Under the pieces are notes generated by a model. It worked only from the letters and a program-made list of their open reading frames with translations, did no database searches and was not told the origin of the DNA. A DNA stretch of 64,000 bases from Ascaris suum (lineage: Eukaryota > Nematoda > Chromadorea > Rhabditida > Ascarididae), in the NCBI GenBank assembly GCA_013433145.1, contig CM024187.1, positions 8,397,326-8,461,325 on the forward strand, given 5' to 3'. The translations under genes were made by a program, and so were the position numbers. Positions 1 to 12,906 of this stretch are shown piece after piece (position 1 is the first letter of the stretch; each line of letters opens with the position of its first letter).

Positions 1-203
1 CTGTTATTTTAGCACATTTATTTGCTACGTGTTGGAGCCTGTGCTTGACAGTATTTGTTTTTGAGGCTGTTACTCGAAAGGCTTTTGTTTAATGAAATTT
101 ACATGCAAGGAATTCGAAAGATATAAGAGGTTCCGTTGCATTCGACGTTGTTGGAATCAAGTTCTTTTGAAAATCAGTCTCGGGGAGACTTTTTCTATTA
201 AAG

Positions 204-233
204 TGGCATTTTTCTCGCTCTGGAAGCAACCAA
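204..233 (+). CDS. Candidate small exon of the 5' partial gene
   Basis: Thirty bases, ten codons, between an AAG acceptor with a pyrimidine-rich run (actttttctattaaag) and a gtacgg donor. It is in phase 0 with the stronger exon at 289-387, and the intron between them is 55 bp, a normal nematode size. The acceptor is AAG instead of CAG, and so short an exon gives little coding signal, so the call is tentative. Confidence 0.25.
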
Positions 234-288
234 GTACGGTATGCATAGCCGTCGGTACAAGCGCTTCTTATAATGTCTTCTTTTACAG

Positions 289-387
289 CTAGGAAATGAC
301 AAATTAGCAGACGGAAGGCTCCATGAGGTGCTCAGCTTACCGGCGAGCTGCATGTCAGATACTGTAGTTTTCGTTTTCGACATGTCG
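289..387 (+). CDS. Internal exon, 5' partial gene of unknown function
   Basis: Thirty-three codons in phase 0 at both ends, between acceptor tcttttacag and donor gtataa. About two thirds of the codons start with a purine. The peptide contains LADGRLHEVLSLP and VVFVFDMS. The second motif looks like the beta-strand plus DxS end of a P-loop-type core. It recalls the LVLDLS stretch of dynein-2 light intermediate chain, but that resemblance is too short to name the gene. The gene enters the window from the left; exons at 1895-1967 and 3721-3878 continue it in compatible phase. Confidence 0.45.
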
Positions 388-1318
388 GTATAACAACTAT
401 TTTTGGGCCTCCTCTAAGAGTATGATTCAACAACAACGCTGCCCTCAGAATAGGAAAAGTTCTTGTCCAGATGTGATATATGCTATTTTCAGGAGAAGAG
501 TTTGGGTTGCAGCTGAGTCATGATCCAGAAACACTCTTGTACTTATTCTTTGGTGGAAATTTGGCAATCTGTGTGTGGAAGTGCACTTGATTGAGGCTAA
601 CATCGATATGCTACAGAGTGTTGTAATAGAAGCAGCTGCTTTGGTTATATGCGATCTCCAAGAAAGATATGTAAATTTCTCATAATATGCAATAAAAACT
701 CTTAACATTATCACGGCAAACGTTTTTGCATATCTGCTCCTAAGAAACATCTCCGCGAATGCTCTTTCCAATAGAGCGAGCTTGCGCATCGGTTTAAAGA
801 GTGTGGCCCACTGCCATTAATAAGCTTTTCTTATAGGATGAAGCCTAGCTCACTATGAAACTTTTTGCATAGCTGATTCCATATGTCTGTCTTCACAACG
901 AACACAGCTGGATGTGTCTATGTATTTCTTTATGCATTCCTTTTGCTGATCAGAAAATACGCAACCATTTAATTAAATTATGAATATTCAGCAAACACAG
1001 TAATGAAGATTCATCTAGCACAAATGCCTCAAATAGTTTGAACACTCGCACCTCGACCTGTGTTGATCTTCATCTGCGGCTAGCCCGCTTCAGTTTTCTA
1101 CTCTTCGCATAGCGGTTCTGATTGCGGACATCCGAATGATTTCCCTTGAGCGTCGGCTTCAGTATAGCCAAGTGCATGATAAGATACTGCTTCAGTATAA
1201 ACGACTCTAACCATTTCTTTACGCAAATACTCGAAATCCATCTATGGAATATTTACCTTCCTATCTTGAAGACGAAAATTCATCACTGACTCAATTTTTT
1301 CCATATATGAAATGGTAG

Positions 1319-1393
1319 ATGTTATTCAGGAGCGTGGTTATTTTGATTTGCTGCCAGAAATTTTGCTTCTTAGAGTTATTATCGCATTTTGGA
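1319..1393 (+). CDS. Candidate internal exon of the 5' partial gene
   Basis: Seventy-five bases between a TAG acceptor and a gtgagg donor. In the frame that fits the last exon (phase 1 in, phase 1 out) it reads VIQERGYFDLLPEILLLRV, a leucine-rich helix. A second frame starts with ATG exactly at the acceptor and looks like a signal peptide (MLFRSVVILICC). The two readings cannot be separated without transcript data. Confidence 0.28.
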
Positions 1394-1894
1394 GTGAGGG
1401 TTTTTTTAAAGTAGTTTCATTCGTAGACAGTTGGAGGATCTGAAACAATTGTTGCCTTGAAAAGGAACGCCATTCCGGTAACTCGAATTCGTTGCATTCA
1501 CTGACTCATGATTGGCTTTGCTATGGAACAACATCACGCAATGATAGGTGCGTAATGATTACCTGAAAAAGAAAACGAAAACAACCGAAAACGCTGTTTC
1601 TTTCACGTTCTCGATGAAATGCACCCACCTATCCTCACCGCGATCCACAAATCAAGCAATTGGCCTTTGACTGATTGCCGCACAATTTACGTCGATCGCT
1701 TTTTTGCGGCGAGCTGCTGCCATTATACGAGCTCACATAGCAGTAATGCAAAAGTGTTCGCTAACATCATTGCAGTCATTTCCGCTGAAAATGTTTACCA
1801 AAGAAGTATCATTTGTGCGTGATTTTGTCACCGTCAATAGCCTTCTTGCATCTGCTGCCTTTCTCATCATTTTTTTTCCCAACGCCATTTTCAG

Positions 1895-1967
1895 AATTCT
1901 GTTGTACTAGGTGGGATAGCGCAGATGTCGACCATACAGCCAGAGAAATCAGTGAATTCATGCAAAA
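1895..1967 (+). CDS. Candidate internal exon of the 5' partial gene
   Basis: Follows a strong acceptor (ccaacgccattttcag) and is read as NSVVLGGIAQMSTIQPEKSV. It leaves by a gtagtc donor after AAA A, that is phase 1. This links in phase both to the exon at 289-387 (phase 0 out) and to the last exon at 3721 (phase 1 in). About 15 of 24 codons start with a purine. The frame stays open some distance past the donor, so the 3' edge is uncertain. Confidence 0.33.
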
Positions 1968-3720
1968 GTAGTCTAATAAAATATTCGTGTGACCTATCAC
2001 ATCTGCAATTTTTCCTCATACCTTCATTTTGATCGAATTTGTCGTTCTTTTTGGTCACAATTGCCAACTGTTGGCCATATTTACAAGGCATTTTATGATA
2101 TCCGTCACTCACTCACATGGCCACTCTTACCACGGTACTGTGAAGAGTGAAGGAATCATTCATCATAAGAAATATCTGTCACCTACCTAGCACATCATTT
2201 CAAGCGCAACTCACAAGAATTTTTCTAAGCAAATTTCATGTGAATTGAGCGATAACAGTAATAAATTGATGACACTTTTTCTATTTATTTACCTTCTTCT
2301 GTTTGCCACAAATTCCGTGATACTCGGGATGTGAGATACATAAGGTGACGAAAAAACACAAAAAAACTGAAAATTTAGGAATCTTTGAACACTTCTCGGA
2401 TACAACAAAATTCCCATCAGCTCTTCCTTCACTCAAATCTAAACCCAGCATGCGTGGGTCACTTAATTCGGACCATTTCTTGGCAATTTTACCTCCAACC
2501 TGAATTCCTCAAGATAAAATGTGTTCTCTGATAGTTTGCCAATCAGTAGGCTGCAAATTTTGCACAAAACATTCAGATGCAACATTTCCGGCGCATTCAT
2601 TATCCTCGGGGAGGGAAAAGGGAGGTCGGGAAAGAGGGCTGTGCGGATTTGTTTAGCAAATGAATAAATTTTATTTGCTGTTCTTCAAAGATAGGTGCTG
2701 AAAGATATGTACTAACTAAGATGGAGAACGCGAAACTCGGATATTGGCCACTAAAACTTGTATATCTGCGCTATATGTAGCAGTCTTATCCCATTGGTCT
2801 GTTACTTTGTGCTGCGTTTCCTTCGTTAAGAATGTTGGCTTTCTATAATGAAGCTTGGAAGCCTTATATTTTTGAGGTGTGTGAGATAAATGGGAAGCTA
2901 ATTTGTTGTCGCTGAGACGGCAGATGGTTGCCACTTTCAACGAGGTTAAACATCGCAAAGCTTTAAGATCTGCCTTTTTATCTAATCAAAGAAGAGACTA
3001 ATTTAAGGAAATGGAAATGCTTCTTGTTTTCACTCAAGCAGTTTATAAATTAAAAATGTGCGAACATGAGCGCATTACCGCCGCACATTCCGTGTTTCGT
3101 CAGTCGGACTCAACACTTAACAATTTTTCGATTTCTGCACATACTTACGATATCTGCGTTCCCAATGTTCACATCTTGGAGACCTTTCTCTCATAACAAT
3201 TGTATAAAATTCTTTTCTTAATAATTTAAGCTTTTTCTGGATGCTGACGTCGTACGCTATATTTACATGAAGAGGATTTCTAGGTCCTCATTTGAGCTGC
3301 ATTCGCTTTAACCAATACAAAAAAACTGCTAGTGACCCATTACGAGGTGAAATATGTGCGCAGCAGAAATGAAGCATGTAGAAGGTTGGAAGAAAGCACT
3401 GTGTTAAGAGGAAAGGAAAATTGCAATTCGTTTTTGCGTTTTCTAGAGAACAGTTGCCGTTTCACTGCGTTCTTCAAAAGCGATACGGTCGATCGGTGAG
3501 TCTTGGACGAAGGACTTCCCACAAATAAATCGCATGTTAGTCCTCTTGTGGGTGGTAGAATGGCTTTTAACTGAAGCTAATTAAAGGTGCATCTCATACC
3601 TCAGCGGTGTGTTCTAAGTGGTTTTAAGCTGGCCATGACTTAGCTAATAATCGAGAGAAGGCAGTATCCTATGCTTTTAAATTTTGCTCAATTTCTATCC
3701 TCTGCATTTGCAATTTGCAG

Positions 3721-3878
3721 AAAACATTTATATACTTAGTGCATCACAGTATGAAACTATTTTCGAGGAAAATGCCGTGAATATAATTTGGTTGAAAACC
3801 GAAACATCAGAACGTACCAAAGGCGGAGAAGCTGAAGAGAAAAGTGATGACGGTTTGGGACCTCGCCAGCGTGGATGA
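3721..3878 (+). CDS. Last exon of the 5' partial gene
   Basis: Starts after the acceptor gcaatttgcag, two bases into a codon, and runs 51 codons to TGA. The peptide begins NIYILSASQYETIFEENAV and ends in a charged, disordered tail (GGEAEEKSDDGLGPRQRG). By hand count about 36 of 51 codons start with a purine, the strongest coding bias in the left part of the window. A canonical AATAAA lies 68 bp after the stop, which marks this as the terminal exon. The family is not recognised. Confidence 0.55.
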
Positions 3879-3945
3879 ACTCACTACAGTTTTCTTCCCA
3901 TTTGAAGTTGATATGCATTAATGAGTGACTCTTATAAGCGGCGCT

Positions 3946-3951
3946 AATAAA
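3946..3951 (+). terminator. AATAAA polyadenylation signal of the 5' partial gene
   Basis: AATAAA within gcgctaataaagag, 68 bp after the TGA at 3876-3878. The distance is typical of a short nematode 3' UTR. Confidence 0.5.
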
Positions 3952-6900
3952 GAGAGCGCATTTCTATTATAATTGGCTTGTGCAGCACACTAAGCACTAA
4001 TTGGCTGCCGTCGGCAGCTGTCACAATTCAGACTGCTCAATCAACTGTCCACACAAAGCGCTCCTTTCTGATCTCTGACTTCCTTCTATGCGTTTTTTAT
4101 TTGCTTTCGTTAGCTTCACTGCAAATATGTACGCTAATGACATTTGCACTCAGAACCAGATATATCTAAAATCAGCATCTCTAGTGGCGTATATTTATCA
4201 TTGGCCAGTCCATATCGGTCAAAGCAGAGAGCAGCAATTTTGTCTTAACAAAGGTATATGCTAATGGACATTGCTACATGCCATTTGGTGCCCATTAAAC
4301 AAGAAACGCGTTATTATAGCAGTTTTCTGTTAGATGTCACATTTCTTTCTCCGAATTTCATAGGTGTGCAGAGCATATATTATCAAGCGTTTTGAAGACA
4401 TTTGTAATTTAATCAAATGGTTCCTTGTGCAGATTGGATGGAAAAAAAAGCAATTCTAATGAGTTAGTAAAGTTTCTTTCCGTCTTCTGTGGCAACCATT
4501 CTTCGGGAACTTGCCGTCGAAAACTCCAGCATACCGACCAGAACTCGAAATGAAGTTAAAAATACCTTTTCAGCTGTATGTTTACGCTTTGTTTAAATGA
4601 AGAATCGTGCACTCGTTTTCTGTCCAGTAGATTCCCTTTGGCCTTCAACGCCTCTCTTAAAATGCTCTGTTTAGTGTTTGTTGTTTTTTTGTAAAACTCG
4701 TCTACAGGCCAAAAAAAGCGTCCGAGTCGCGGTGCAGCTCATTCATATTTCAGCAAAACGTCACTTCCTTCTGGCCACGTGTTGATTGGCCAGTCGAGCT
4801 GCCACGTTGCCTCCTAACATCTAAATGGCGTATGCTGACACAGTTCAAATTCGGCACTATTAATTCATCCACTTCAATTGATTGAATTCAAAAAAATACT
4901 GTTAGCGTTGTGTTTTCGAAGAACCCTCTCATAACAACTTTTAACGCTGTGGTGCGATCATCTTTCCTTGGGAGCGGAGGGCAGAGAAAGAGGGAGAAAT
5001 GAAAAGGGATTTCGATGATTCAAAAATGCCCAGGGGTAAGGGAGAAGTCTTGAGGTCACTAGAACATGAACACAATGGCTTTCTTTAGTGCGAAAAAGAA
5101 TTTTTAGTAAGCTTCCATATTGTTAAAGAATGACTCTCATCAAGGCTAATTTGTTTTTTTTTTAATGAAATGGTATTCTAGGTGTGAGTTGTCCTCATGA
5201 AAGCTAGTTTTCTTTGATTTGTATGCCGAAGGCTTTAATAAGGAATCTATTGCCATTGTTGTTTTTTTTTTATCACAGGACAAAGTGTTAATGAGCCTTG
5301 CTAAGGTTGACCAACGAATGCTTATGAGCGATGAAATCTAGGTTTTTGATGTACTGGAGTTAGCTCAACAAAAAACGTGACGCAAATCAGAAAAATTACG
5401 ACACCTCATAGCTCAAAAGGACTAGCGAATGAACGGTGCAGCTGTGCCAGGCTTGTTTTGCTGTGCAGAGCAGCGTTTGCCGACTTATTGCTCTTGGCTG
5501 CTTTTGATGCGTTGTTCATTGGCTCCCTAAATCCACGTCCGGGTGCGCAGTTATGCGCCTAAGTTAGCAACCTTCAGCGTTCATCTTGTTGGAGTTGGAC
5601 AACCGGCAACATGCTAATTTTTTGGAGCAGTTGCAGGCGATACTGATTAATTTCTCTTACGAATGAGTGTATTTAAAACAATCGACACCCACCGTTAGCG
5701 CATGCACTGCCCATAGGCACATTTATGACATCAGTTCTCTATTTACCATTTCAGCATAAATTCATTTCAGCATCACAGACTTCCCTCTCTGCTTAACACA
5801 CTGGTAAGAATAGATGTGGTCGCTAATAATTAGAGGCTTAATTTCAAAATATAATAAGAACAGCAAAAAAGTGATTAATGGCTGATTCAAACCCATGGTC
5901 GCGTTTGTAAATGAATACGAGTGATGAACTGCAAAGTCAACAATGCTTCTTCTTCACATGTGCAAAGGGATTAATTTCATGAAGTTGGGTAGATATTCTG
6001 AGTGCCACAGTAGGACTACAAACTCCCTATTCAGAGATTTGCTGCCAGGTTTTGCTGACTGTTGCTTATACTGGACACAGCCGCGCACTAAAATCTCTGT
6101 TGAATGTGCGACATCCAGTATAATAGATTTATTTAGCAAGTGATTGGAAATATTTGCAAAAATCTTTAAAAGAATGAGCATTGCTCATCCCTCTAACTGG
6201 AACGATTAGCTCTCACTGGAATAAGCCGGAAAATTTTGAATGCTTGGAGACAGTCCTATACTTTCAGTATCTTGTATTAGTAAACGGCGTCAGCATTTGT
6301 TCGCTTGAAAAACGCCCATCGCGAATTTGTAGCAGAAAAGGTTACACCGTTCTTCTTCTTTGAAGTGGCATGTTTTCTTGGTTACCTCTTCGCCTTTGTT
6401 ATTCATTGTGAATCTGTTTAATATGGGAAACTTATCCTTTGAATGTTGAACTATCTGATCGGAAACCATTAAAGTTATTCATATACTGTAAAGCGCTAAA
6501 CTTTGACAAACAATTCTAGACTGACTCTGGTTGAAGAACGAATTGCACCGCTGATTTCAAAATAAACGCATTTGCTTCCCACCTCCTATTCGTTCTTCGT
6601 TAGTTCTGCGCAGAAGCACTTTGGAGCACAGCGATAATAAAGTGTATACGGATTAACAAGTGCGCATTAATCCTGGTTGTGTTACTGATTAAGGATGCAG
6701 CCAACATAAGTGTGCAGAATACATTATTGCACGTGTTCAAGTAAAACATATCCGTATTTCATGCGTTCCGTTTCTTTTAATTTTTCAAAATATTCTCTAC
6801 GACGATCTCTTCCATCATTAAAGTAATGGCTAAGAAAGAATCAGTGTGACCTTGTAAGGTTGTGACCTGATCACTCAACATGCGTGCACCTTTCTCGGGA

Positions 6901-9019
6901 TGGAATTTGTTGAATCCGCCAATTTTTAGGCGAATATCCAACAATCGCAGAAATCCGCAAAAACTTGAATTTGTATTATCCTAGAAAGTCCGAGCTGTCT
7001 CGTGTTTATGCTCTGAAATTTGAGTTCCCTCGCAAATCTTTTCACTCCGTGCAAATACTTCACTCGCACAATCAAATAATTTTGTGCAAAAAATTTGGGC
7101 AAATTTAGTTAGGGAACGCTGAAAACATCACCGACTTTGAAAGCATTTTGCATGTGTGAAATGATCTGTTGAGGACATGACCAATATTGGCCTTTCCAGA
7201 TGGCAAATAGCATTTCAGTTCTGGGATAAAAGAAACCAACAGTTTCGGCATGCATTTGCTATCCACAAGCTGTCATCACGTCCCGTGCCAGAAAATGACC
7301 CACTCGAGTTGAATACTGCATAATGAACTGGTACTCCACTTGTTATCTAATGACATAGAGAGGTTTCTGGCAAGGAGAAAGCTTTCTGGAATTAAGAGCC
7401 TGGAAATGAGATATGAAATTTCACTACAATCAAAAGATTGTTGCATTGCTCGGAATGAAACACATTCCACCCTCCCCCTTCCCCCGCGGAGCATTAAAAT
7501 CATAGAAGTTTTAAGAGGCGTTTATGAGTGTTTGAATGAGGCTAAAGTATCTCCGACTTGAAAAAATTTAGTTGGATTGACTCATTCGAGAGGGAAATAC
7601 ATTGAGAAAGCGCTCTGTTGGAGCTCTTGAGGCATTTTCTTCTCTAATAATTCAGTGCGTTGTTGATGCTCCTTCGTTATGCATCGCTGTATAGCTAAAC
7701 TATTTTGATAAGCAATACATCAAAAAGTGGCTGTTGTTTAGCACTTCTCTGTTTAAAATAACAGATGTGTGTGCTGACAATTGTTCAGTCGATAGGATGT
7801 GATCAACGACTCGTAATCCACAGCATTTGCCTCATCGCCTTTTGTTTATGACAAATGCAATCACATTTCACCGACATATTTCATAGTGAGCAGTCACATT
7901 CAGGTATCTTCTTGACATTGGCTCGCCATTTAGTAAGTATGAAATACGCAATTTCTAACACTATTCCATATGCCACAAAGTCATCGCTATGTAACATAAA
8001 AATGACCTTAAGGCCATCAATGCACATCTGATGGGCAGTGCACTTGTTAATAGAAACCAATCAAATCAGCATTAGCCCTTCTCAACTTGTTCACATATTT
8101 AACTGAAATTCACTCTATCGAATGGCCAGTCCAGTAAGTAAGAATCAAGAACCCCTTTACAACAGCGGCCATTTTGAGAGTATCCTTATGCTGGTGGGGG
8201 AGGGAGGGGGGGGGGGGGAAGCGAAAATTTTGCTGCAGATAATTAGTGAAAGACGTTGCACTAGCAAGATCCATTTCACTCCAAAGTGTGAAGTGATTTT
8301 CAAGAGATTTTTTAAGCAAAAATCAGCTGAGAAATCGCCACATGAATTTCTGCAATTTTATGGGTGCGGTTTTGATCTAATGAAGAGACGGCATACAAAA
8401 AGCCCTAGCAGTCTGTAATGCATTTTTGACGGTGCGCAGTTCACGATACGGCTTTTGTGTTATAAGGAATGCAGACAGAGACGTTGTTGACGGAAGGCCG
8501 TGGAGAGTAAGTAGGTGGAGACTGACAGTGGAGAAATAGGTCCGAGAATTCTCCATACGTGAAAGTTTGATACTCGCATTACACAAGACTCATCGTGTTA
8601 CACGTGGCCACATACGCCAGCCGAAGTTTTCACATGAGCATTTCCGTTAGCTATTACACAAGTAAATTGCTTGCGTAATGGCTATCGAGAGTGTAGCACA
8701 ACTCGTAGCGCGTACATATATATTATCTGTGTGTCTTCAAGCTTTGGAATGGAGCTGCTAAGCTCGCTGACAGATTGTTTCAGTAGAGTGAACTGGAAAG
8801 CAAGCTCCTCCTTTTATGCATCTGAGCCCGAGACATGACAAAGAAATGTGTCACTGCAATAGACTGTTTTGTTGTTACCTGCCATGTGGCACACAATGGG
8901 TAGTGGATAAATCTTTTACTAGCACACTTCTTAACTAAATAATGACATATGCACTTGCTAGGTTTCTTGGCGCTTTCATTCCACGCAGTCGGCGGTACTC
9001 GTTTCGCGGTTTGTTCGAA
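3952..9019. other. Long stretch without a supportable gene
   Basis: AT-rich and T-rich on the + strand. Notable items are a block at 7288-7561 whose + frame is open for about 85 codons without good splice sites, a short exon-like block at 7904-7932 (acceptor cacattcag, donor gtaagt), a first-exon-like block ending at a gtaagt donor near 8507, and a poly-G run at 8206-8218. None forms a chain I can defend. It may be intergenic DNA or the promoter and long introns of the following genes. Confidence 0.5.
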
Positions 9020-9080
9020 ATGGATCGCCGAAGGTCACCATTCGAATCTCATAATCGTGCGCAATTTGAAGCTTGCATAG
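9020..9080 (+). CDS. Possible alternative first exon (MDRRRSPFESHNRAQF...)
   Basis: An ATG at 9020 opens 20 codons rich in R, S and E and stops at ATAG|gtcgac in phase 1. That phase would splice into the KChIP exon at 12912 and equally into the exon at 11636. The donor is weak and the purine-first bias is only about 9 of 20 codons. It is listed because KChIP genes commonly use alternative 5' exons. Confidence 0.2.
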
Positions 9081-9621
9081 GTCGACCCTTATGGTAGTCG
9101 AAGATGCATATGGCTTCGCTCACTATTCCTCGCCACCGCGGCAATTAATGCATTTGTTGCCTGGAGGCTAGTGAGTTTGGCGTATTTCACATATGCTGAT
9201 TTCAACGCCCAAAGCTTTAGTTGCCATTTATCATGAAGATGGAATAGCAGCAAGGCTAAAGCAAGACACTGTTATCGTATTGGTTTCGCTTTGTTACGAC
9301 GTCGCTGAATTCCACCATCGAAGTATCGCTTTCTATCTTCAAAAATGTGGTTTCTATTCCGCTCACTATGCCCACTTCCTGTTCCTATCCTATGAAACAC
9401 AAAAGCAATTTGCAGAACTCCCCTTTGGAGCAAAGCTCAACAGACGAATTTAAATAAATGAGTGCAGCAGTACACTGCTAACTGAGAATAACATTTAGCA
9501 TTTAAAGGCCGATACACCCTAGGCAACAAAAGCTACGCGACGAAAGATTCGTGCATGTAAGAATCGGCGTGAGCCTGTTTCTTTCCTCAAGTACACTTAC
9601 ACGCACCGCTTGCAGACATAG

Positions 9622-9867
9622 TTGTTCATGGACTGCTACGAAGCATTAGCAATAAACTACGACATTGCAGTTCTCGTTGGCAGCATGTATCTAGGAAATC
9701 AGTATCCGTTTTCTACCGTGAAAGCAAATAGAAGTCGACTTCAGCGTCAACATCTGGAGAATGTTGCTTTTTACCTTAAATATGGCTCAGTTGAAAAGCC
9801 TACTAACAATACATGCTGCTTCATTGATCCTGAGTTTACCGAAAAGTTTATTCGATTGTACTTTTGA
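9622..9867 (+). CDS. Protein-like open block, gene unknown
   Basis: Follows cagacatag and runs 81 codons to TGA. It contains DCYEALAINYDIAVLVGSMY and a later VAFYLKYGSVEKP. Purine-first codons are about 55 percent. A neighbouring + frame at 9193-9453 is also protein-like and contains SIAFYLQKCG; the shared AFYL is probably chance. No strong donor, no polyA signal and no recognised family. It could be a terminal exon, an old gene fragment or a chance frame. Confidence 0.22.
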   Translation: MFMDCYEALAINYDIAVLVGSMYLGNQYPFSTVKANRSRLQRQHLENVAFYLKYGSVEKPTNNTCCFIDPEFTEKFIRLYF

Positions 9868-11635
9868 TTGCCTCGTTGGCCATTACATAGAGCAGTTCTT
9901 GAGCCTTCTCTTTTGCTAAGCTGCGCTACGCGTCAAAACAAGCGAATAGCATGCGAGTTCCCAAGTGAACAAGCATTACTAAGCAAATCCTAAATCAGAT
10001 TGTGAGGGTTTCAGAAATGCTCCTACAAAAACGGAGCCCACTTCGAAACGCCCTGGTATATTTCCTTCTTTATGCATCGCCTCGCATTAAGTTTTCTTTC
10101 AAGTGACAACCCACGTGGCAGTTTTCCACAAGTGTCTGTGGTAATGCCAAAACCGTAACATGAAGTCTCATATCTGACGCGGTGTTGTGGTGGCATGTGC
10201 ACCCAAGAACAAACAGTCTCACAATAATGCATCTTGAAAGTTCCGATTTCTTTTACCACTCGCAATGACTAAAGGATGGTTCGCTCGACGATTACGGATC
10301 TCCCTGTTGTATGTGTGAATTATTTCTCGGCTGTATATTTCCATGGTAATGACGTGATGCTATCGATCGCAACGCGCGCCGCTGGTTGAATTCAACTAGC
10401 AGAGTGTTGGGTGTGTTTGAACTTATGAGTGCCTCTAGTGTGGCCTCAGGAGTTTTGTTCTGGCGCAGCTGGTTCGCATTCAAGCATCATCGTTGTTTAC
10501 ATCCATTGTCGTGTCCGCTGTGCCCACCGCACGCATCTTGAATTAAGTGTTGCCTCGTAGTTGGGGCAGTCTTCGGAAGTTTAAATGTGAAAGCCTTAAT
10601 GAAGCGATAGAGCGCATCAAATATCCTCACAGTTGTAATCCAGAGTGGATATTAAAGAGCATATTTGATACCGTTGATATTATTTAGTCGTTGTGGCTGG
10701 AATAGATCCGATCGCTATTTTAACGCTTCTCAAGCCGCACTTTCTTCCTCGGCATCTTCTTTGTGCGAAAGAGAGATTATACTTAGTATTTAAGGGTCTT
10801 CATTTGTCTAGTCCACGCAGAAAACACAGCAAAATAGTCGTGCAAAGTTGAAGAGAAAATATAAGAAGCAGTGTTGACTAGCAGCGGTCACTATTGAGTT
10901 AAATGTTGTTGTATTTTTGCACTGAATTTCGCCGCGCTACCTTAAAGATCATCTCGGCAGTTGCGTTCTAGAACGCTATATAGCGCCCTTGTTACGATAA
11001 TTTCTTTAAAAGAGTCTCGTTCATTGCAACGTTCATCGAAAAGCGAGTCCATTTGCAGCAACCGGCTGGCCACATCTGGTAGACTGACGAATGTGCCTAG
11101 AGTGCCAGATGACGAACTTAGTACTTTTGCACACACTACCTTACGATGATGGGCGGCGAGGCGTATTTTTAATGTATTATGCATCACAAAGTTTTAGATT
11201 GCACATCACCCAACGCATCATAATCTCCTGCGTAACTCGTAAAGGAAGTACTTTATATTTCTTCTCAGCTCGCTAGTGTTTAATTACATCCCACCCATCA
11301 GGTGGCCGAGTGTGTCGCTACGCCTTTGTCGTTGGTGATATTGTCCTAGTGCCTTTGTTGTGACGTGAACTTTGATTTGAACTTGATGCTTGCCCAATTT
11401 CCGTTATCGCAAAAAAGCGTCAATAGTGCGTTGATGTGAATTCATATTAGCTGAAAGACTGGACAGGCCGGCCAGCCGGCAGGAGCTTAGCAATATGTCA
11501 GCTAAAAATCTCTTCGTGAAAGAAAGACGCTTTGCAAATAGCAGCAAAACGTGGCCCACTAAATCGATAAAAGCTTCCAATGAAAGAGCAGATTTCTGTT
11601 GTTTCTCGACACACTCATCTTTTTAATTTTCACAG
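9868..11635. other. Stretch without a supportable gene
   Basis: Contains a GC-richer island at 10.3-10.55 kb and another at 10.94-11.16 kb. The second is protein-like on both strands: on + it reads SLQRSSKSESICSNRLATS and could splice out at gtagac in phase 1; on - it reads SLPDVASRLLQMDSLFDERC. The strand cannot be decided by eye. A GGCCGGCC palindrome lies at 11466-11473. Confidence 0.4.
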
Positions 11636-11721
11636 CGATCTTACTCGCAAATTGCATGCCAAGTTATAGGTTAATGTTTTTCGTAAACAACAGCGTCATC
11701 GTCTCCTATTTATGGGAAAAG
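11636..11721 (+). CDS. Internal exon of an unknown gene
   Basis: Bounded by an excellent acceptor (tctttttaattttcacag) and a perfect donor (GGAAAAG|gtaagt). It enters in phase 1 and leaves in phase 0. The 28 codons read ILLANCMPSYRLMFFVNN and end VSYLWEK; about 59 percent start with a purine. The phase fits the terminal exon at 12813 and also the block at 14411. The family is not recognised. Confidence 0.45.
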
Positions 11722-12812
11722 GTAAGTTTCAGAAGAAACGATAAGATATTGCTTGCTCTCGAGGCAAAACATAGCAGAAAAGATGCAGAGTACAGAAAGA
11801 GGGAGAGGTAAAGAGCTCATGCGGATGATGCGTTCACTTCAAGGATTGCGAAAATTGCAGTCAGCAACATATGGCGATCACAAACTTGAAAGTCATGGAC
11901 GCTATACATGCTGATTTTTCGATGAACTTTCATTGCATCGAGTACGCATTGTTACATCGTTTGGGTGCTGCTGCCTCGATCGACTGCAAATTATACCAAG
12001 TTCGCAAGGTATTGCGGTGGAAGATAAACTGATCGATTACATTTGATCGTTCTTTTGAACAGCTGATTAGACCGATGTGTATGAAAAAAATGCATAGAGT
12101 TTGAGTTTGTTTGATAATTGCTTTACGCGTTTTTCTCGTATTTTCAGCTTTTTTTTTGCGTTCAGTGTGTACAAAGATAGCTACTGCAATAATCCACAGT
12201 TATCATTTGTTTTGTCTGCGTTGCACAGCTGACTATAGAGGGTTGCTAAATGTGCAGCTAGCGCTTTATCCTAAACGTCGAATGAAAGCAAGTAGTTCAA
12301 ATTTTTCGAGAAAATAGAGAAATGCTTACTGATGGCAGTTGTGAATTTCCTGCACGTTTCACTTGAAAAAAGCCCAGTTTCCTGTCCAAAGCAATAGAAA
12401 CTGCACCTGAATCACGTATACAGTATACAGCGGACTGTATATGAATTATTTTTGTGTAATAGATTTACACACAGATGGAATAAAAAAAGCAAAATTATGC
12501 AAAAGGTTTTCCTGAAAGATCCAATTAAATCGGAATCATGTGACATATTTAACGATGAAGCGATTATTTGCTTTGTAAGAGAACAGATTTTGGTTTCAAT
12601 TAAAGAAAAAGTGTTCGTCAATGAATCGTGCGAGACGCATTTGCAAACCCATAATGCGGCCGACGTCGATAGCTGCGGCCAAACAGCACTAAACGGTCAT
12701 CGAATGTGCGCGCAAAAGCTTTTCGGCAACGTTCTTGTTGGCATCGAACTGAGTGTGTGTGCCCACTTTGCTGACGCACCTATGTGCTTATTTATGCATG
12801 ATTTTGTTGCAG

Positions 12813-12878
12813 TTTCCAACGATTCAAGTTGTGTTCATGCGAGAGGAACACCGCTTTGATGAGGATGTTTATGAATGA
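12813..12878 (+). CDS. Terminal exon of an unknown gene, just upstream of the KChIP gene
   Basis: After the strong acceptor gattttgttgcag the phase-0 frame reads FPTIQVVFMREEHRFDEDVY and stops at TGA. The peptide is acidic and strongly codon-biased. It joins in phase with the exon at 11636-11721. The stop lies only 33 bp before the acceptor of the first KChIP exon, so the two transcription units abut or overlap. A compact operon, in which the downstream gene is trans-spliced, is one explanation. No AATAAA is visible in between. Confidence 0.42.
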   Translation, partial: FPTIQVVFMREEHRFDEDVYE

Positions 12879-12906
12879 CGGCTATCGTGACACGTGCTAT
12901 TCCTCT

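Noticed and set aside
1..3878. Naming the left-hand gene as a dynein-2 light intermediate chain
   Set aside because: Only a short LxSLP...VFVFDMS stretch is reminiscent; the C-terminal exon does not resemble that family.
12452..12859. 135-codon + frame upstream of the KChIP gene
   Set aside because: It has no splice or start context, overlaps the better-supported exon at 12813 in another frame, and frames of this length are expected by chance in this AT-rich DNA.
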